DNA from: a candidate division WWE3 bacterium
GTDB taxonomy: Bacteria > Patescibacteriota > WWE3 > UBA101185 > UBA10185
Direction: 5' to 3'
Length of the DNA stretch: 42,128 bases
Assembly (NCBI GenBank): GCA_012798315.1
Contig: JAAZNL010000025.1
Span: 1 to 42,128 of the forward strand
Position numbers and translations under genes: made by a program
Part shown: positions 31,074 to 39,484 of the stretch, piece by piece
How positions within the stretch are numbered: position 1 is the first letter of the stretch
Layout: every line of letters begins with the position of its first letter
The notes under the pieces: generated by a model
Databases searched by the model: none
What the model was told of the DNA's origin: nothing
The model's input: the letters and a program-made list of their open reading frames with translations, nothing else

Positions 31074-32216
31074 TTATAAGTTTGAAAACAAAACGTCTTT
31101 TATAGTTATTAATACCAGCAAACCCAGTAGAACCATAAAGCCTATCTTATGAATATTTAATTCGATATTAGGGTTAACTTTACGTTTTGTAATACCTTCG
31201 TAAATAACGAACACAAGGCGGCCGCCATCTAGCGCGGGAAAAGGCATAATATTCATAAAAGCCAGGCTCGCAGACATTAAAGCTACAAAGTCTAAAATTG
31301 TGTACACTACCCTATCACCGCCATAATCCAAAACCGAACCAACAATATTGTACATACCTACCGGACCGGCGACGCTTTCTGAAACAGGCTCAAGTGTTTT
31401 GTTTTTAAGTGAAAGGCTAACAACCTCCGACAAAGCCTTAAGAGAGTAATCCGTAACATTATATGTATGTAAAAAGCCTGCCAGGTACTTGTTGATACCA
31501 TTTGAATAGTCTATTTGAACGGCTTTAGATAAGTAAACACCAAGTACCGCGTCCCCGTTGCTATCTTTTTGAGGAATGGCTGTAACTTTACGGATATTAT
31601 TATTCTCCTTGCGGACGTCCATTAAAAAGACATACACCTCTTTGCCTTCCAAACCTTTTAATATCCTTCGCACGTCCTGGACGTTATTTACCGGTTCTCC
31701 GTTTATCTCCACTATAGCTTCACCCACTTCCATTTTGCTTTTTTCTGCGGCAGATCCTTCCTGTAGAGATGTAATGACCGACCCTACAACGTTTTCTTTA
31801 CCAAACCTGAAATTATAATCAAAAAACATGGAAATATAGGCGGTTTTAAATCCGGTGCTGCCTAATACAAAATAGAAAATCGTTATGGCTAACACCATAT
31901 TCATAAACACACCGGCCACTAAAACTAAAGAGCGTTGAAGCGGGGATTTCATCTGAAAACTGTGCGCATCGTTGGCAATCTGGGGGTTCTCAAGAACTTC
32001 TTCCGGATCTTCGCCTTCAAGTCGGACAAATCCACCAAACGGAAGTAAATTTAAGGAGTAAATAGTTTCACCGATGCGTTTACCGATCAATCTGGGAGGG
32101 ATACCTAAACCAAATTCTTCAACTTTTATACCGAGTTTTTTGGCCACAATATAATGACCAAATTCATGGACAAGAACCAATACAGATAAAATTAATCCGA
32201 AAATCAGTAAAGTCAT
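31074..32216 (-). CDS. rseP: Site-2 zinc metalloprotease RseP/RasP family
   Basis: An intramembrane protease cutting anti-sigma factors and leftover signal peptides. HEFGH (17-21) lies in the first membrane helix. A PDZ domain is at about 130-215 (SVITSLQEGSAAEKSKMEVG) and the second metal motif is NIMPFPALDGGRLVF near 315. Four helices are predicted in 380 residues. The ATG at 32216 is preferred over a TTG one codon upstream. A TATACT box (32225-32230) 8 bases before the ATG suggests a near-leaderless start, although frr lies only 17 bases upstream. Confidence 0.94.
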   Translation of the reverse strand: MTLLIFGLILSVLVLVHEFGHYIVAKKLGIKVEEFGLGIPPRLIGKRIGETIYSLNLLPFGGFVRLEGEDPEEVLENPQIANDAHSFQMKSPLQRSLVLVAGVFMNMVLAITIFYFVLGSTGFKTAYISMFFDYNFRFGKENVVGSVITSLQEGSAAEKSKMEVGEAIVEINGEPVNNVQDVRRILKGLEGKEVYVFLMDVRKENNNIRKVTAIPQKDSNGDAVLGVYLSKAVQIDYSNGINKYLAGFLHTYNVTDYSLKALSEVVSLSLKNKTLEPVSESVAGPVGMYNIVGSVLDYGGDRVVYTILDFVALMSASLAFMNIMPFPALDGGRLVFVIYEGITKRKVNPNIELNIHKIGFMVLLGLLVLITIKDVLFSNL

Positions 32217-32224
32217 CAAAGGTC

Positions 32225-32230
32225 AGTATA
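32225..32230 (-). promoter_or_regulatory. Putative -10 box of rseP
   Basis: TATACT on the minus strand, 8 bases before the ATG. It overlaps the frr-rseP gap and adds a possible internal start to the unit. Confidence 0.4.
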
Positions 32231-32233
32231 CAA

Positions 32234-32782
32234 TTAAATGGTCATTAAGTCAGACTTTTTTGAATCGCCCAACTCATCGGCTTTAGCGGAAAAATCTTTT
32301 ATGAGTCTATCGTAATCTTCTTTAAGCTTAAACTTCTCGTCCTCACCAATTTCTTTGTCGGCGAACTGTTTCTCTACTTCCTTGAGCCCATCCTGGCGGA
32401 TGTTTCTCATTGTGTTTTTGCATTCCTCTACCTTGTTTGAAACTATTTTTACAAATTCTTTTCTGCGTTCTTCTGTTAATGAGGGAAATGGAACTCTGAC
32501 CCTGTCAGATTCGTCAACAGCGTTAAGTTTTAATTCACTTTCCCGCAAAGCTTTAGCAACAGCGGGTATTAAACTTTTATCCCAGGGTGTAACAACCAGA
32601 TTCTGAGGGTCTAGCACGCTAATAGAACCCACCTCTTTTAGCGCCATTTTAGAACCATATGCATCTACCATTACGCCTTCAATTAAGGCGGGTGTAGCAC
32701 GTCCGGTCCTGATCTGAGCCATCTCCGTCTTGAGAAATTCTACCGATTTTTCCAACTTAGATTTATAGTCGCTTATTGTCAT
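32234..32782 (-). CDS. frr: Ribosome recycling factor
   Basis: Splits post-termination ribosomes together with EF-G. The 182-residue protein keeps LKTEMAQIRTGRATPALIEGV, the domain II strands (ISVLDPQNLVVTPWDK) and LTEERRKEFVKIVSNKVEE, at normal length. It follows tsf by 25 bases but has a TATTAT box 6 bases before its own ATG. pyrH, which often lies between tsf and frr, is absent. Confidence 0.97.
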   Translation of the reverse strand: MTISDYKSKLEKSVEFLKTEMAQIRTGRATPALIEGVMVDAYGSKMALKEVGSISVLDPQNLVVTPWDKSLIPAVAKALRESELKLNAVDESDRVRVPFPSLTEERRKEFVKIVSNKVEECKNTMRNIRQDGLKEVEKQFADKEIGEDEKFKLKEDYDRLIKDFSAKADELGDSKKSDLMTI

Positions 32783-32788
32783 GTATGA

Positions 32789-32794
32789 ATAATA
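32789..32794 (-). promoter_or_regulatory. Putative -10 box for leaderless frr
   Basis: TATTAT on the minus strand lies exactly 6 bases before the ATG. No Shine-Dalgarno is present. Confidence 0.45.
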
Positions 32795-32807
32795 TCACAG
32801 CTTACTA

Positions 32808-33263
32808 TTACTCTCTTACGTCGAATCGCACAAAAGATCTAATTTCAATTTTCTCGCCTACTTTGGCTGTCAATTCATTTATCAAATCCTTTATTTTCTT
32901 GGAAGGATCTCTAATATATTCAGCCTCTACCAATTCGTTAACGTCGGTGTATTCGGATGTACATACTTGCATTGCTATCTCATGTGCTACTTTTTTAAAA
33001 TCGTCAGTTTTTGCGACAAAATCAGTTTCACAGGCCAGTAAAACCAGACTCCCGGCTTTTCCGCCCATATGAATATAACTTTCCACCAATCCGTCTTTTG
33101 TTACTCTGTCGGCTTTTTTAGCAGCTTTTGACTCTGCCTTTTTCATAAGCATCTCGTGAGCTTTTGTATAATCACCTTGCGCTTCTTCCAAAGCGTTTTT
33201 TACTTCTAAAACACCTGCGCCTGTTTCTTCTCTAAGTTTTTTTATAGATTCGATATCTTGCAT
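32808..33263 (-). CDS. tsf: Elongation factor Ts, short form
   Basis: The nucleotide exchange factor for EF-Tu. The N-terminal UBA-like domain (IKKLREETGAGVLEVKNALEEAQGD) and the core motif ETDFVAKT are clear. The protein has 151 residues, compared with about 280 in E. coli and about 196 in Thermus, so it has one reduced core subdomain. AGGAG lies about 8 bases before the ATG, as expected for the second gene of rpsB-tsf. Confidence 0.95.
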   Translation of the reverse strand: MQDIESIKKLREETGAGVLEVKNALEEAQGDYTKAHEMLMKKAESKAAKKADRVTKDGLVESYIHMGGKAGSLVLLACETDFVAKTDDFKKVAHEIAMQVCTSEYTDVNELVEAEYIRDPSKKIKDLINELTAKVGEKIEIRSFVRFDVRE

Positions 33264-33283
33264 TTTTTATCTCCTAATTTAAC

Positions 33284-34165
33284 TTAACTAATAGCTTCTA
33301 CTATATCTTTCTCAAGGGGTTTTTCCTTTTTTACGGCCTCTTTTATTACCTTATCTGCTACTTCCTCGGTAACCTCTACACCTTTAACAATAATCGGTCG
33401 TATTTCTTCAGCCTCTTCTTTTGCTTTTTTGTCGGCCGCAGCCTTGTCGGCTTTTATTTTTTCTTTATCTTTTTCGAACTCTTTGTATCCGTCTTCAATA
33501 GCATCAGCTAACGAACCTACAATTAAAGACAACGATTTTATGGCATCATCGTTGCAAGGAATAATGTAGTCCACTCCGGAAGGATCCGAGTTCGTATCGA
33601 CTAAAGATACTACAGGCACGTGCATTTTGTTTGATTCGTTAACAGCAGTTTTTTCTTTTCTCGGATCAACTACAACAATTGCCGCCGGAATACCGTTTAA
33701 ATTAGTTAAACCTCCCACGATTTTTTGAAGCTTCTCTACTTCTCTATCTATTAGTAATCTTTCTTTTTTAGTGTATTTGCTATATTCTCCGGCCTCTCTT
33801 TTGCGTATATGGGTCAAAAGTTTGTCGACATTCTTCTTAATGGTTTTGTAATTTGTCATAGTACCACCCAACCATCTTTCGTTTACCCACAAAGCTCCGC
33901 ATTTTTTGGCATTATCTTCAATAATTCCACGGGCTTGTCTTTTGGTACCGACAAAAATAATTTGGTCGCCTTTTTTGGCAACCTCGTGTAAAAATTCTGC
34001 AGCCTTAGCAATTAGCTTTTCGGTTTGCTCTAAATCTATGATATGAACGTTATCTTTGGCAGAGTAAATGTACTTAGACATCCTAGGATGCCATCGTCTT
34101 ACCTGATGGCCGTAGTGTGCTCCGGCTTCAAATAACTCTTCTATTTTTGGCGTTTTATATTTCAT
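33284..34165 (-). CDS. rpsB: Ribosomal protein uS2
   Basis: A 293-residue uS2. GAHYGHQVRRWHPRMSKYIY, the GTKRQARGIIE strand, NERWLGGTMTNYKTIKKN and VDTNSDPSGVDYIIPCNDDA are diagnostic. The last 65 residues are a Lys/Glu/Ala-rich extension beyond the usual core. There is no Shine-Dalgarno; the ATG follows an A-run. Upstream is a structured leader of about 160 nt with its own promoter, so autoregulation by uS2 is plausible. tsf follows. Confidence 0.97.
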   Translation of the reverse strand: MKYKTPKIEELFEAGAHYGHQVRRWHPRMSKYIYSAKDNVHIIDLEQTEKLIAKAAEFLHEVAKKGDQIIFVGTKRQARGIIEDNAKKCGALWVNERWLGGTMTNYKTIKKNVDKLLTHIRKREAGEYSKYTKKERLLIDREVEKLQKIVGGLTNLNGIPAAIVVVDPRKEKTAVNESNKMHVPVVSLVDTNSDPSGVDYIIPCNDDAIKSLSLIVGSLADAIEDGYKEFEKDKEKIKADKAAADKKAKEEAEEIRPIIVKGVEVTEEVADKVIKEAVKKEKPLEKDIVEAIS

Positions 34166-34325
34166 TTTTTTATATACAGACAGTGCTAATTAAATAAATT
34201 TTTAGGAAAAATACTGGCAAAAGATAGAGTATTTTTCCCTTTTCGTCTATAAGACGGGAGCCTACGGCTCAATGTTGGGTTTTAACCCGCACCTGACGGT
34301 TATTCCTAACCAGGGAAATCAGGAC
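34166..34325 (-). ncRNA. Structured leader RNA of rpsB-tsf
   Basis: Transcribed from the promoter at 34332-34360. In 5'-3' order on the minus strand it can form: CCTGA/TCAGG (34319-34323 with 34292-34296) around GGTTA/TAACC (34307-34311 with 34298-34302); a GGGT/ACCC tetraloop hairpin (34277-34288); a GAGCC/GGCTC triloop hairpin (34258-34270); CGTCT/AGACG (34244-34256); and a perfect 11-bp stem (34228-34238 with 34205-34215). The 34292-34295 arm can alternatively pair with 34311-34314. No uS2 leader consensus was compared. Confidence 0.6.
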
Positions 34326-34331
34326 TAGTGA

Positions 34332-34360
34332 ACAATAACAGGTCTATGTGTAAATTTCAA
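34332..34360 (-). promoter_or_regulatory. Promoter of rpsB-tsf
   Basis: On the minus strand: -35 TTGAAA (34355-34360), 17-bp spacer, -10 TATTGT (34332-34337). The predicted start near 34325 lies just before the first leader hairpin. Confidence 0.65.
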
Positions 34361-34392
34361 GGGAAATGCGTTACTTCAAAGTTATCTGCCGG

Positions 34393-36606
34393 TTACATTA
34401 TTGACGAAACTTCCTCTGTCTTTGAAGTTTTTTCTTTTCGCTGCCTTACTTTTTTGGCTTTAGCCTTATCTGAATTCGGAACGTCTTTTGTGTTTTCGTC
34501 AGGTTTAGTCCAGCTGGACCAATCACATTCCGGATATCGGCTACAGCCGTAAAACTGCTTTCTTCTGGCTTTTTTAACTACCACATCTCCGACTTTGCAG
34601 CGGGGGCATTTTACATCAATCTTCTGTAAATAGGGCTGGGTTGTTTTACATTTTGGATAGTTACTGCAAGCTAAAAATTTACCATATTTACCGGTGCGCA
34701 TAATAAAAACCCCGTCGGCACAGTTCGGACATTTTCCGTAATCTTTTTTATCCGCTTCGCCGTTGGCAATTTCTTCTGCCGTAAAAATAGGTTTGGCAAA
34801 TTCGCATTCTGGATAACCCGAGCAACTGAGAAACTTACCGTACTTACCTAATTTAATAATCAGTTTCTTGCCGCACTCAGGACATAATTCATCGCTTTCA
34901 CCTAATGTTGTAATATCAGTTTTTTGCAGTAATTTGTCTTTTTCAATTAACTCCTTTTCAAAAGGTAGATAAAACTCCCTAATAACAGGCACCCACTCTC
35001 GCTCTCCTGCGGAAATTTCGTCCAGCTCATTTTCCATACCGGCTGTAAATTCGTAATCAACAATATCTGGAAAGTGGTTTACCAATAAATCATTAACCAC
35101 ATATGCTACGTCCGTAGGAAAAAAATAGCGACCTTCTCTCTGAACATATCCCCTGGCTTGAATGGTTTGAATTGTCGGTGCATACGTAGACGGTCTCCCT
35201 ACGCCTATATCCTCCAGTTGCTTAATTAATGTGGCATCGGAGTAACGTGCCGGTGGTTGTGTAAAATGCTGCTCAGGTAAGGTAGACTTTAACAACAAAC
35301 TCTCCCCTTCTTCGTATACAGGCATGGGCAATATTTCTTCATCGTTTTCTTCAATATTGACTTTTTTGCCCGCTGCCAGCCAACCGTCAAACTTAATAAC
35401 GGATCCGCTGGCCCTAAACATGTGATTTTTGCCGGATATAGTCTCTATTGTTGTCTGATCGTATGTCGCAGGGTTCATTTGTGACTCAACAGAACGCAGC
35501 CAAACAACACTATAAACTTTTGCTTCATCATCAGTAACATCACTGCTGGAATTTGGTACTCTGCTTAATTCTGTTGGTCTAATCGCCTCGTGCGCTTCCT
35601 GGGCGTTTGCGGATTTTGTTTTATATACTACGGACTCGTCAGGTAAATATTCCTTGCCAAATTCTTTAGATATATATAAACGGGCAGCTTCCAAAAACTG
35701 AGTTGAGAGATTAAGCGAATCTGTCCTATGGTAAGTTATGTATCCTTTTTCGAATAATTTCTGGGCAGCATCCATTGTTCGTTTAGCGGTAAATCCGTAA
35801 ACGTTTGCCATAGCCTGTTGAAGAGTAGATGTTCTAAGAGGAGGATTTGCTTTCTTTTTTCTTTCGGATTTTTTAATGCCGGAAACGCGAAATGTATCAT
35901 TATTTAACTCAGAAGTTATGTTTTCGGCGTCCTGAGAGGTAATAGTTTCATTAGATGAGACATAATTAGCAATGAAAGGTCTTTTATTTTTGGTATCTGT
36001 GAATTCTGCCTTTATTGACCAGTATTCTTCACTCTTAAACACCTGTCTTTCTCTCTCACGTTCAACAATTAACCTAACTGCCACGCTTTGTACACGGCCA
36101 GCAGAAAGGCCGTAGCGAACCTTTTTCCATAATAATGGCGATAATTTGTACCCAACGAGTCTATCGAGCACACGTCTCGCTTGTTGAGCGTTAACTAAAT
36201 CCATGTTCAGAAAGCCCGGATGTTCAAAAGCACTCTGAACCGCACTCTTTGTTAATTCGTGAAACACCACTCTTTCAAAATTTACCAAGGCCTGATCTTT
36301 TTTAGTCTTGGGCTTTAAAAGCTCCCTTAAGTGCCAGGCGATTGCCTCCCCTTCCCTATCAGGGTCGGTTGCCAGAAAGATTGTGTCTATACCCTTGGAT
36401 GATTTTTTTAAATCGTCTAAAACTTTTTTAGCTTTGTCCGAAACAACATAATCAGGAGCAAAGTCGTGTTCCACATCTATGGCCAAACCGCTTTTTGGCA
36501 AATCTCTAATATGCCCCATGGAAGCTTTAATTACGTAATCACTGCCTAAAATACCTGTTAATGTTTTCGCTTTTGTAGGTGATTCAACTATTACAAGTTT
36601 AGACAT
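34393..36606 (-). CDS. topA: DNA topoisomerase I
   Basis: Type IA topoisomerase relaxing negative supercoils. It has 737 residues from the ATG at 36606 (MSKLVIVESPTKAKTL, the family start). The Toprim acidic motif is ATDPDREGEAIAWHL, the active-site Tyr lies in GYITYHRTDSLNLS, and three C-terminal four-Cys zinc ribbons follow (CPECGKKL, CPNCADGV, CPRCKVGD; each ends in a YP-x-C). A basic/disordered tail closes the protein. A TATACT box 9 bases before the ATG predicts a very short leader; upstream is the terminator of the previous gene. Confidence 0.97.
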   Translation of the reverse strand: MSKLVIVESPTKAKTLTGILGSDYVIKASMGHIRDLPKSGLAIDVEHDFAPDYVVSDKAKKVLDDLKKSSKGIDTIFLATDPDREGEAIAWHLRELLKPKTKKDQALVNFERVVFHELTKSAVQSAFEHPGFLNMDLVNAQQARRVLDRLVGYKLSPLLWKKVRYGLSAGRVQSVAVRLIVERERERQVFKSEEYWSIKAEFTDTKNKRPFIANYVSSNETITSQDAENITSELNNDTFRVSGIKKSERKKKANPPLRTSTLQQAMANVYGFTAKRTMDAAQKLFEKGYITYHRTDSLNLSTQFLEAARLYISKEFGKEYLPDESVVYKTKSANAQEAHEAIRPTELSRVPNSSSDVTDDEAKVYSVVWLRSVESQMNPATYDQTTIETISGKNHMFRASGSVIKFDGWLAAGKKVNIEENDEEILPMPVYEEGESLLLKSTLPEQHFTQPPARYSDATLIKQLEDIGVGRPSTYAPTIQTIQARGYVQREGRYFFPTDVAYVVNDLLVNHFPDIVDYEFTAGMENELDEISAGEREWVPVIREFYLPFEKELIEKDKLLQKTDITTLGESDELCPECGKKLIIKLGKYGKFLSCSGYPECEFAKPIFTAEEIANGEADKKDYGKCPNCADGVFIMRTGKYGKFLACSNYPKCKTTQPYLQKIDVKCPRCKVGDVVVKKARRKQFYGCSRYPECDWSSWTKPDENTKDVPNSDKAKAKKVRQRKEKTSKTEEVSSIM

Positions 36607-36615
36607 ACGTGTTTG

Positions 36616-36621
36616 AGTATA
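36616..36621 (-). promoter_or_regulatory. Putative -10 box of topA
   Basis: TATACT on the minus strand, 9 bases before the ATG. A -35-like TTGCAA overlaps the tail of the preceding terminator at 19-bp spacing. Confidence 0.5.
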
Positions 36622-36647
36622 GCATGCGCATGCTTTCGGATTGCAAG

Positions 36648-36706
36648 AAAAAAAACCCCAACCTAAGTATGCTGATTTTGCTTGATTCAACACATTAGAT
36701 TGGGGT
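36648..36706 (-). terminator. Intrinsic terminator of the 96-aa membrane gene
   Basis: On the minus strand the 12-base arm at 36695-36706 pairs with 36655-36666 (ACCCCAA with TTGGGGT, then CTAA with TTAG, one G-U wobble). The loop is 28 nt and a U-run (36648-36655) follows. Confidence 0.85.
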
Positions 36707-36743
36707 GCAGGAAGGTCTTAACCAATGGCGTTATAGTAAGGAG

Positions 36744-37034
36744 CTAAACACCACAAAGTTTGTCGAGCGCGGCTATAATTCCCTGTGGCATGTTAACAAT
36801 TACATGGAGCACCCAGTAGATAGGGAAACCGAAGGCATAAACCGTTGCCATGTAGTTAATACCAAACGGGAAAGCTAGTAAAAACGCCTTTTTCCAATTT
36901 ACTCCCTTTATTCCTTTTCCATCAAGAAGAAGAGGAAAACAAACCGTATAGAATGACGCAATAAGCCCTCCTAACGAGAAAAGGAAAAAGGCTATATTTG
37001 CGACAAAGCGCGCGAAGACCGTAAACGTTAACAT
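36744..37034 (-). CDS. Small membrane protein of unknown function
   Basis: A 96-residue hydrophobic protein with about three membrane helices (about 5-30, 48-68, 70-90) and a short basic loop (GKGIKGVNWKK). No family is recognised. It forms a complete unit: consensus promoter, a leader of about 50 nt, AGAGGAG 8 bases before the ATG, and a strong terminator. Its G+C looks slightly higher than its neighbours (about 47% in one 60-base line I counted). It sits alone between topA and mrdA. Confidence 0.7.
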   Translation of the reverse strand: MLTFTVFARFVANIAFFLFSLGGLIASFYTVCFPLLLDGKGIKGVNWKKAFLLAFPFGINYMATVYAFGFPIYWVLHVIVNMPQGIIAALDKLCGV

Positions 37035-37092
37035 GGTAGTTACTCCTCTTTCGCATCTGAATAAGTATGTTTTAAACCTTCACGATAACTAA

Positions 37093-37121
37093 ATCTTACT
37101 ATAGGTCTGTGTTCTTGTCAA
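37093..37121 (-). promoter_or_regulatory. Consensus promoter of the 96-aa membrane gene
   Basis: On the minus strand: TTGACA (37116-37121), exactly 17 bp, TAAGAT (37093-37098). The start would be near 37086 with a leader of about 50 nt. Confidence 0.75.
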
Positions 37122-37135
37122 ACCACGCTTTTTAC

Positions 37136-39022
37136 TTATTTAAACCATAAGTCCATTAATTCGCGAGCTATAGGAGTGGCATCGTCGCTGCCTGCTCCAC
37201 CGCCTTCCAAAAACACGGTAAGTGCAATGGAAGCATCGTAGTTCGAACTATTGTAAGGACCAAAGACAGTCAACCACGCGTGTGTTTTATCGGTACCATC
37301 ACTGGCAGTATACTCAGAAGTTCCTGTTTTTGCTGCTAGCGTTGTGCCATTATGTTTTAGAGGAAAATCGAACAAAGGGTAAGCGGTACCGCCAGGGGCT
37401 GCGACTGCGGCCATACCTTCACGTACTAAATCATAGGATTTGGTGTCTGTGAGATCCTCCGCTATCAAATTCGCCTTGGGCAAATTTACGCCATCAATAC
37501 TCTCTACAATGCGCGGAACGTATAGCTTTCCACCGTTAGCAAAATAAGAGGTAACATTGTTAACCTGCAAGGGTGTGCTTAATGTGTCGCCTTGACCTAT
37601 GGCAGTGATATATGTATCACCAAGATACCAAGCCCTTGCGGTCCCATCAGGTATATTTCCGGGCAACTCACCCTTAATATCTATCCCCGTTAAATGGCCG
37701 TATCCAAACTTGTTTGCCCATGACGCCAACTTTTGAATCCCCAACCCATTTATATTACCGTGACCGCCGCCTACGGTATAAAAATATGTATCGTTACTAA
37801 CCTGCAACGCCCTAACCAAATTGACATCTCCGTGTCCCCCAGCTTTCCAGTTTCTAAAAATGTAGGATCCTACCTGAATATAACCAGGATCAAAGACAGA
37901 AGTCCGTTCGGTAACAACACCTTCCATAAGTGCCGCGGAAGCTGTAACCATTTTAAAAGTGGAACCCGGGGGATATACAGCTGATACTGCGCGGTTAAAA
38001 AAAGGATAGTTACCGGCTTTAAGCAGCGCATCCATTTCAGCGGCGGTCATTCCGTACGAAAGTTTGTTAGAATCAAAAGTCGGATAGCTTACCAAAGCTA
38101 TTACCCCGCCGGTTTGAGGATCCTGAGCTACAACGACACCTGCCGTGGCTTTGCCCTCCAACACTTTTTCTTTTATCAAATCGTAAGCTTTATTTTGTAA
38201 ATCCAAATTCAGATACGTGTGAATATTCTTACCCGGAAAAGCGTTTTGTTCCGCGATTACCTTGTAAGACTCCCCTGACGAATCTACCTGGATCACCCTT
38301 TCTCCGGGGATGCCCCGCAACCTATCATCGTACGACTCCTCTATTCCGGCCTTGCCGACATACCTGGGCTGTAAATTTGTCTCATCCAGGCCAACATAGC
38401 CCAAAACATGTGCAAAGGATTCGGGAAAACGGTAATCCCTTAACGGCTGAACGGATATTACAAGACCCGGAAAGGACGCCAGTTTGCTTTCAATCGGTAA
38501 AACTTCTTCTTTTGTAAGGCCTTTTTCAATTACAATTACCTGCTTGCGGTCTTTTAAATCTAAATATGCTTCAGGTAAGCTTTTATTCTGAATTTTTTCA
38601 ACTTCATATAAAGTGCTTTCGCATATATCTAGCTGCCGACAATACATTGTATTAAGCTCTATAGAAAACGCCGGTTTGTTTCGGACTAAAACCTCACCTT
38701 CTCTGGAATATATAACTCCCCTTTCAGCCTGTATCTGAGCGTATCGTGTGTTATTGGATTTAGACAAAGTTTCGTACTTTTCACCCTTTAACACCTGAAG
38801 GGTAAATGCGCGAGTTATAAAAATCAAAGATGTAATAACCACCAGACACACAAAAAACATTGCGTGCCACAATTTATAATTATGCGAAAGATTATAAGAG
38901 CTGAGTTTTCTTGGCAAATTGTTACTCAAATCGGGATAGCCAAACACTTCCTTAAAAGAGTCAATGTTTCTTCGGAAAATTCCGGGATTAAACTGATCTA
39001 TGTCAAAGGGTAATTTTTTCAT
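37136..39022 (-). CDS. mrdA: Penicillin-binding protein 2 (rod-shape transpeptidase)
   Basis: Class B PBP cross-linking peptidoglycan during elongation. One membrane helix (about 51-70), the PBP dimer domain (about 95-265, with RGVIYSREGEVLVRNKPAF) and the transpeptidase domain follow. The catalytic motifs are STFK (S354-K357), SND (409-411) and KTG (565-567). It has 628 residues, normal size. The N-terminal cytoplasmic extension of about 48 residues is longer than usual. Last gene of mreB-mreC-mreD-mrdA, 9 bases after mreD; rodA, the glycosyltransferase partner, is not in the window. Confidence 0.95.
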   Translation of the reverse strand: MKKLPFDIDQFNPGIFRRNIDSFKEVFGYPDLSNNLPRKLSSYNLSHNYKLWHAMFFVCLVVITSLIFITRAFTLQVLKGEKYETLSKSNNTRYAQIQAERGVIYSREGEVLVRNKPAFSIELNTMYCRQLDICESTLYEVEKIQNKSLPEAYLDLKDRKQVIVIEKGLTKEEVLPIESKLASFPGLVISVQPLRDYRFPESFAHVLGYVGLDETNLQPRYVGKAGIEESYDDRLRGIPGERVIQVDSSGESYKVIAEQNAFPGKNIHTYLNLDLQNKAYDLIKEKVLEGKATAGVVVAQDPQTGGVIALVSYPTFDSNKLSYGMTAAEMDALLKAGNYPFFNRAVSAVYPPGSTFKMVTASAALMEGVVTERTSVFDPGYIQVGSYIFRNWKAGGHGDVNLVRALQVSNDTYFYTVGGGHGNINGLGIQKLASWANKFGYGHLTGIDIKGELPGNIPDGTARAWYLGDTYITAIGQGDTLSTPLQVNNVTSYFANGGKLYVPRIVESIDGVNLPKANLIAEDLTDTKSYDLVREGMAAVAAPGGTAYPLFDFPLKHNGTTLAAKTGTSEYTASDGTDKTHAWLTVFGPYNSSNYDASIALTVFLEGGGAGSDDATPIARELMDLWFK

Positions 39023-39031
39023 ATCTTAGTG

Positions 39032-39484
39032 CTAACTCCGGCTTGCGAGTATTTGCTTAAACACGAGTGAAGCCAAATATGAAATAAGTGCAGATACAAA
39101 AGCCAACACCAGCAAAAGTAAATCAACCGGACTACCCTTTGCAAGAATAACCAAAGAGTAAATATAAGCAACAATAGTTCCGACGACCAGATGAGGAATG
39201 ACGCCTCTAAATAAATAATTACGGACTAAGATTAACAAATATACACCTGCCGTCATTATCAACGAAGATAAACCCAGACGCGTTCCCAAAAGAACGTCCA
39301 AAATTACACCCCCGACAAACACACTTTTCAGTGCCGTAACGGGTGCATCTACAAGTAGCCAGGCAAAACCCAACGCTAAAACCCAGTTAATTAACGCCTG
39401 TTTACCAAACAATGTCGGAAAAAATGCTGTTTGGAGCAGCGCGAAAATTATATTAATAAAAATAAGTGTTAGTATTTTTTTCAT
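39032..39484 (-). CDS. mreD: Rod shape-determining protein MreD
   Basis: A 150-residue integral membrane protein with about five helices, part of the elongasome that links MreB to wall synthesis. Sequence identity in this family is low, so the call rests on its hydrophobic pattern (FALLQTAFFPTLFG at the start), its size and its place between mreC and mrdA. Its ATG overlaps the mreC TGA by 4 bases. Confidence 0.88.
   Translation of the reverse strand: MKKILTLIFINIIFALLQTAFFPTLFGKQALINWVLALGFAWLLVDAPVTALKSVFVGGVILDVLLGTRLGLSSLIMTAGVYLLILVRNYLFRGVIPHLVVGTIVAYIYSLVILAKGSPVDLLLLVLAFVSALISYLASLVFKQILASRS

Noticed and set aside
31061-31105. 14-codon plus-strand micro-ORF with AGGAG ahead of it
   Set aside because: Too short, and it runs antisense into the end of rseP; no promoter or terminator supports it.
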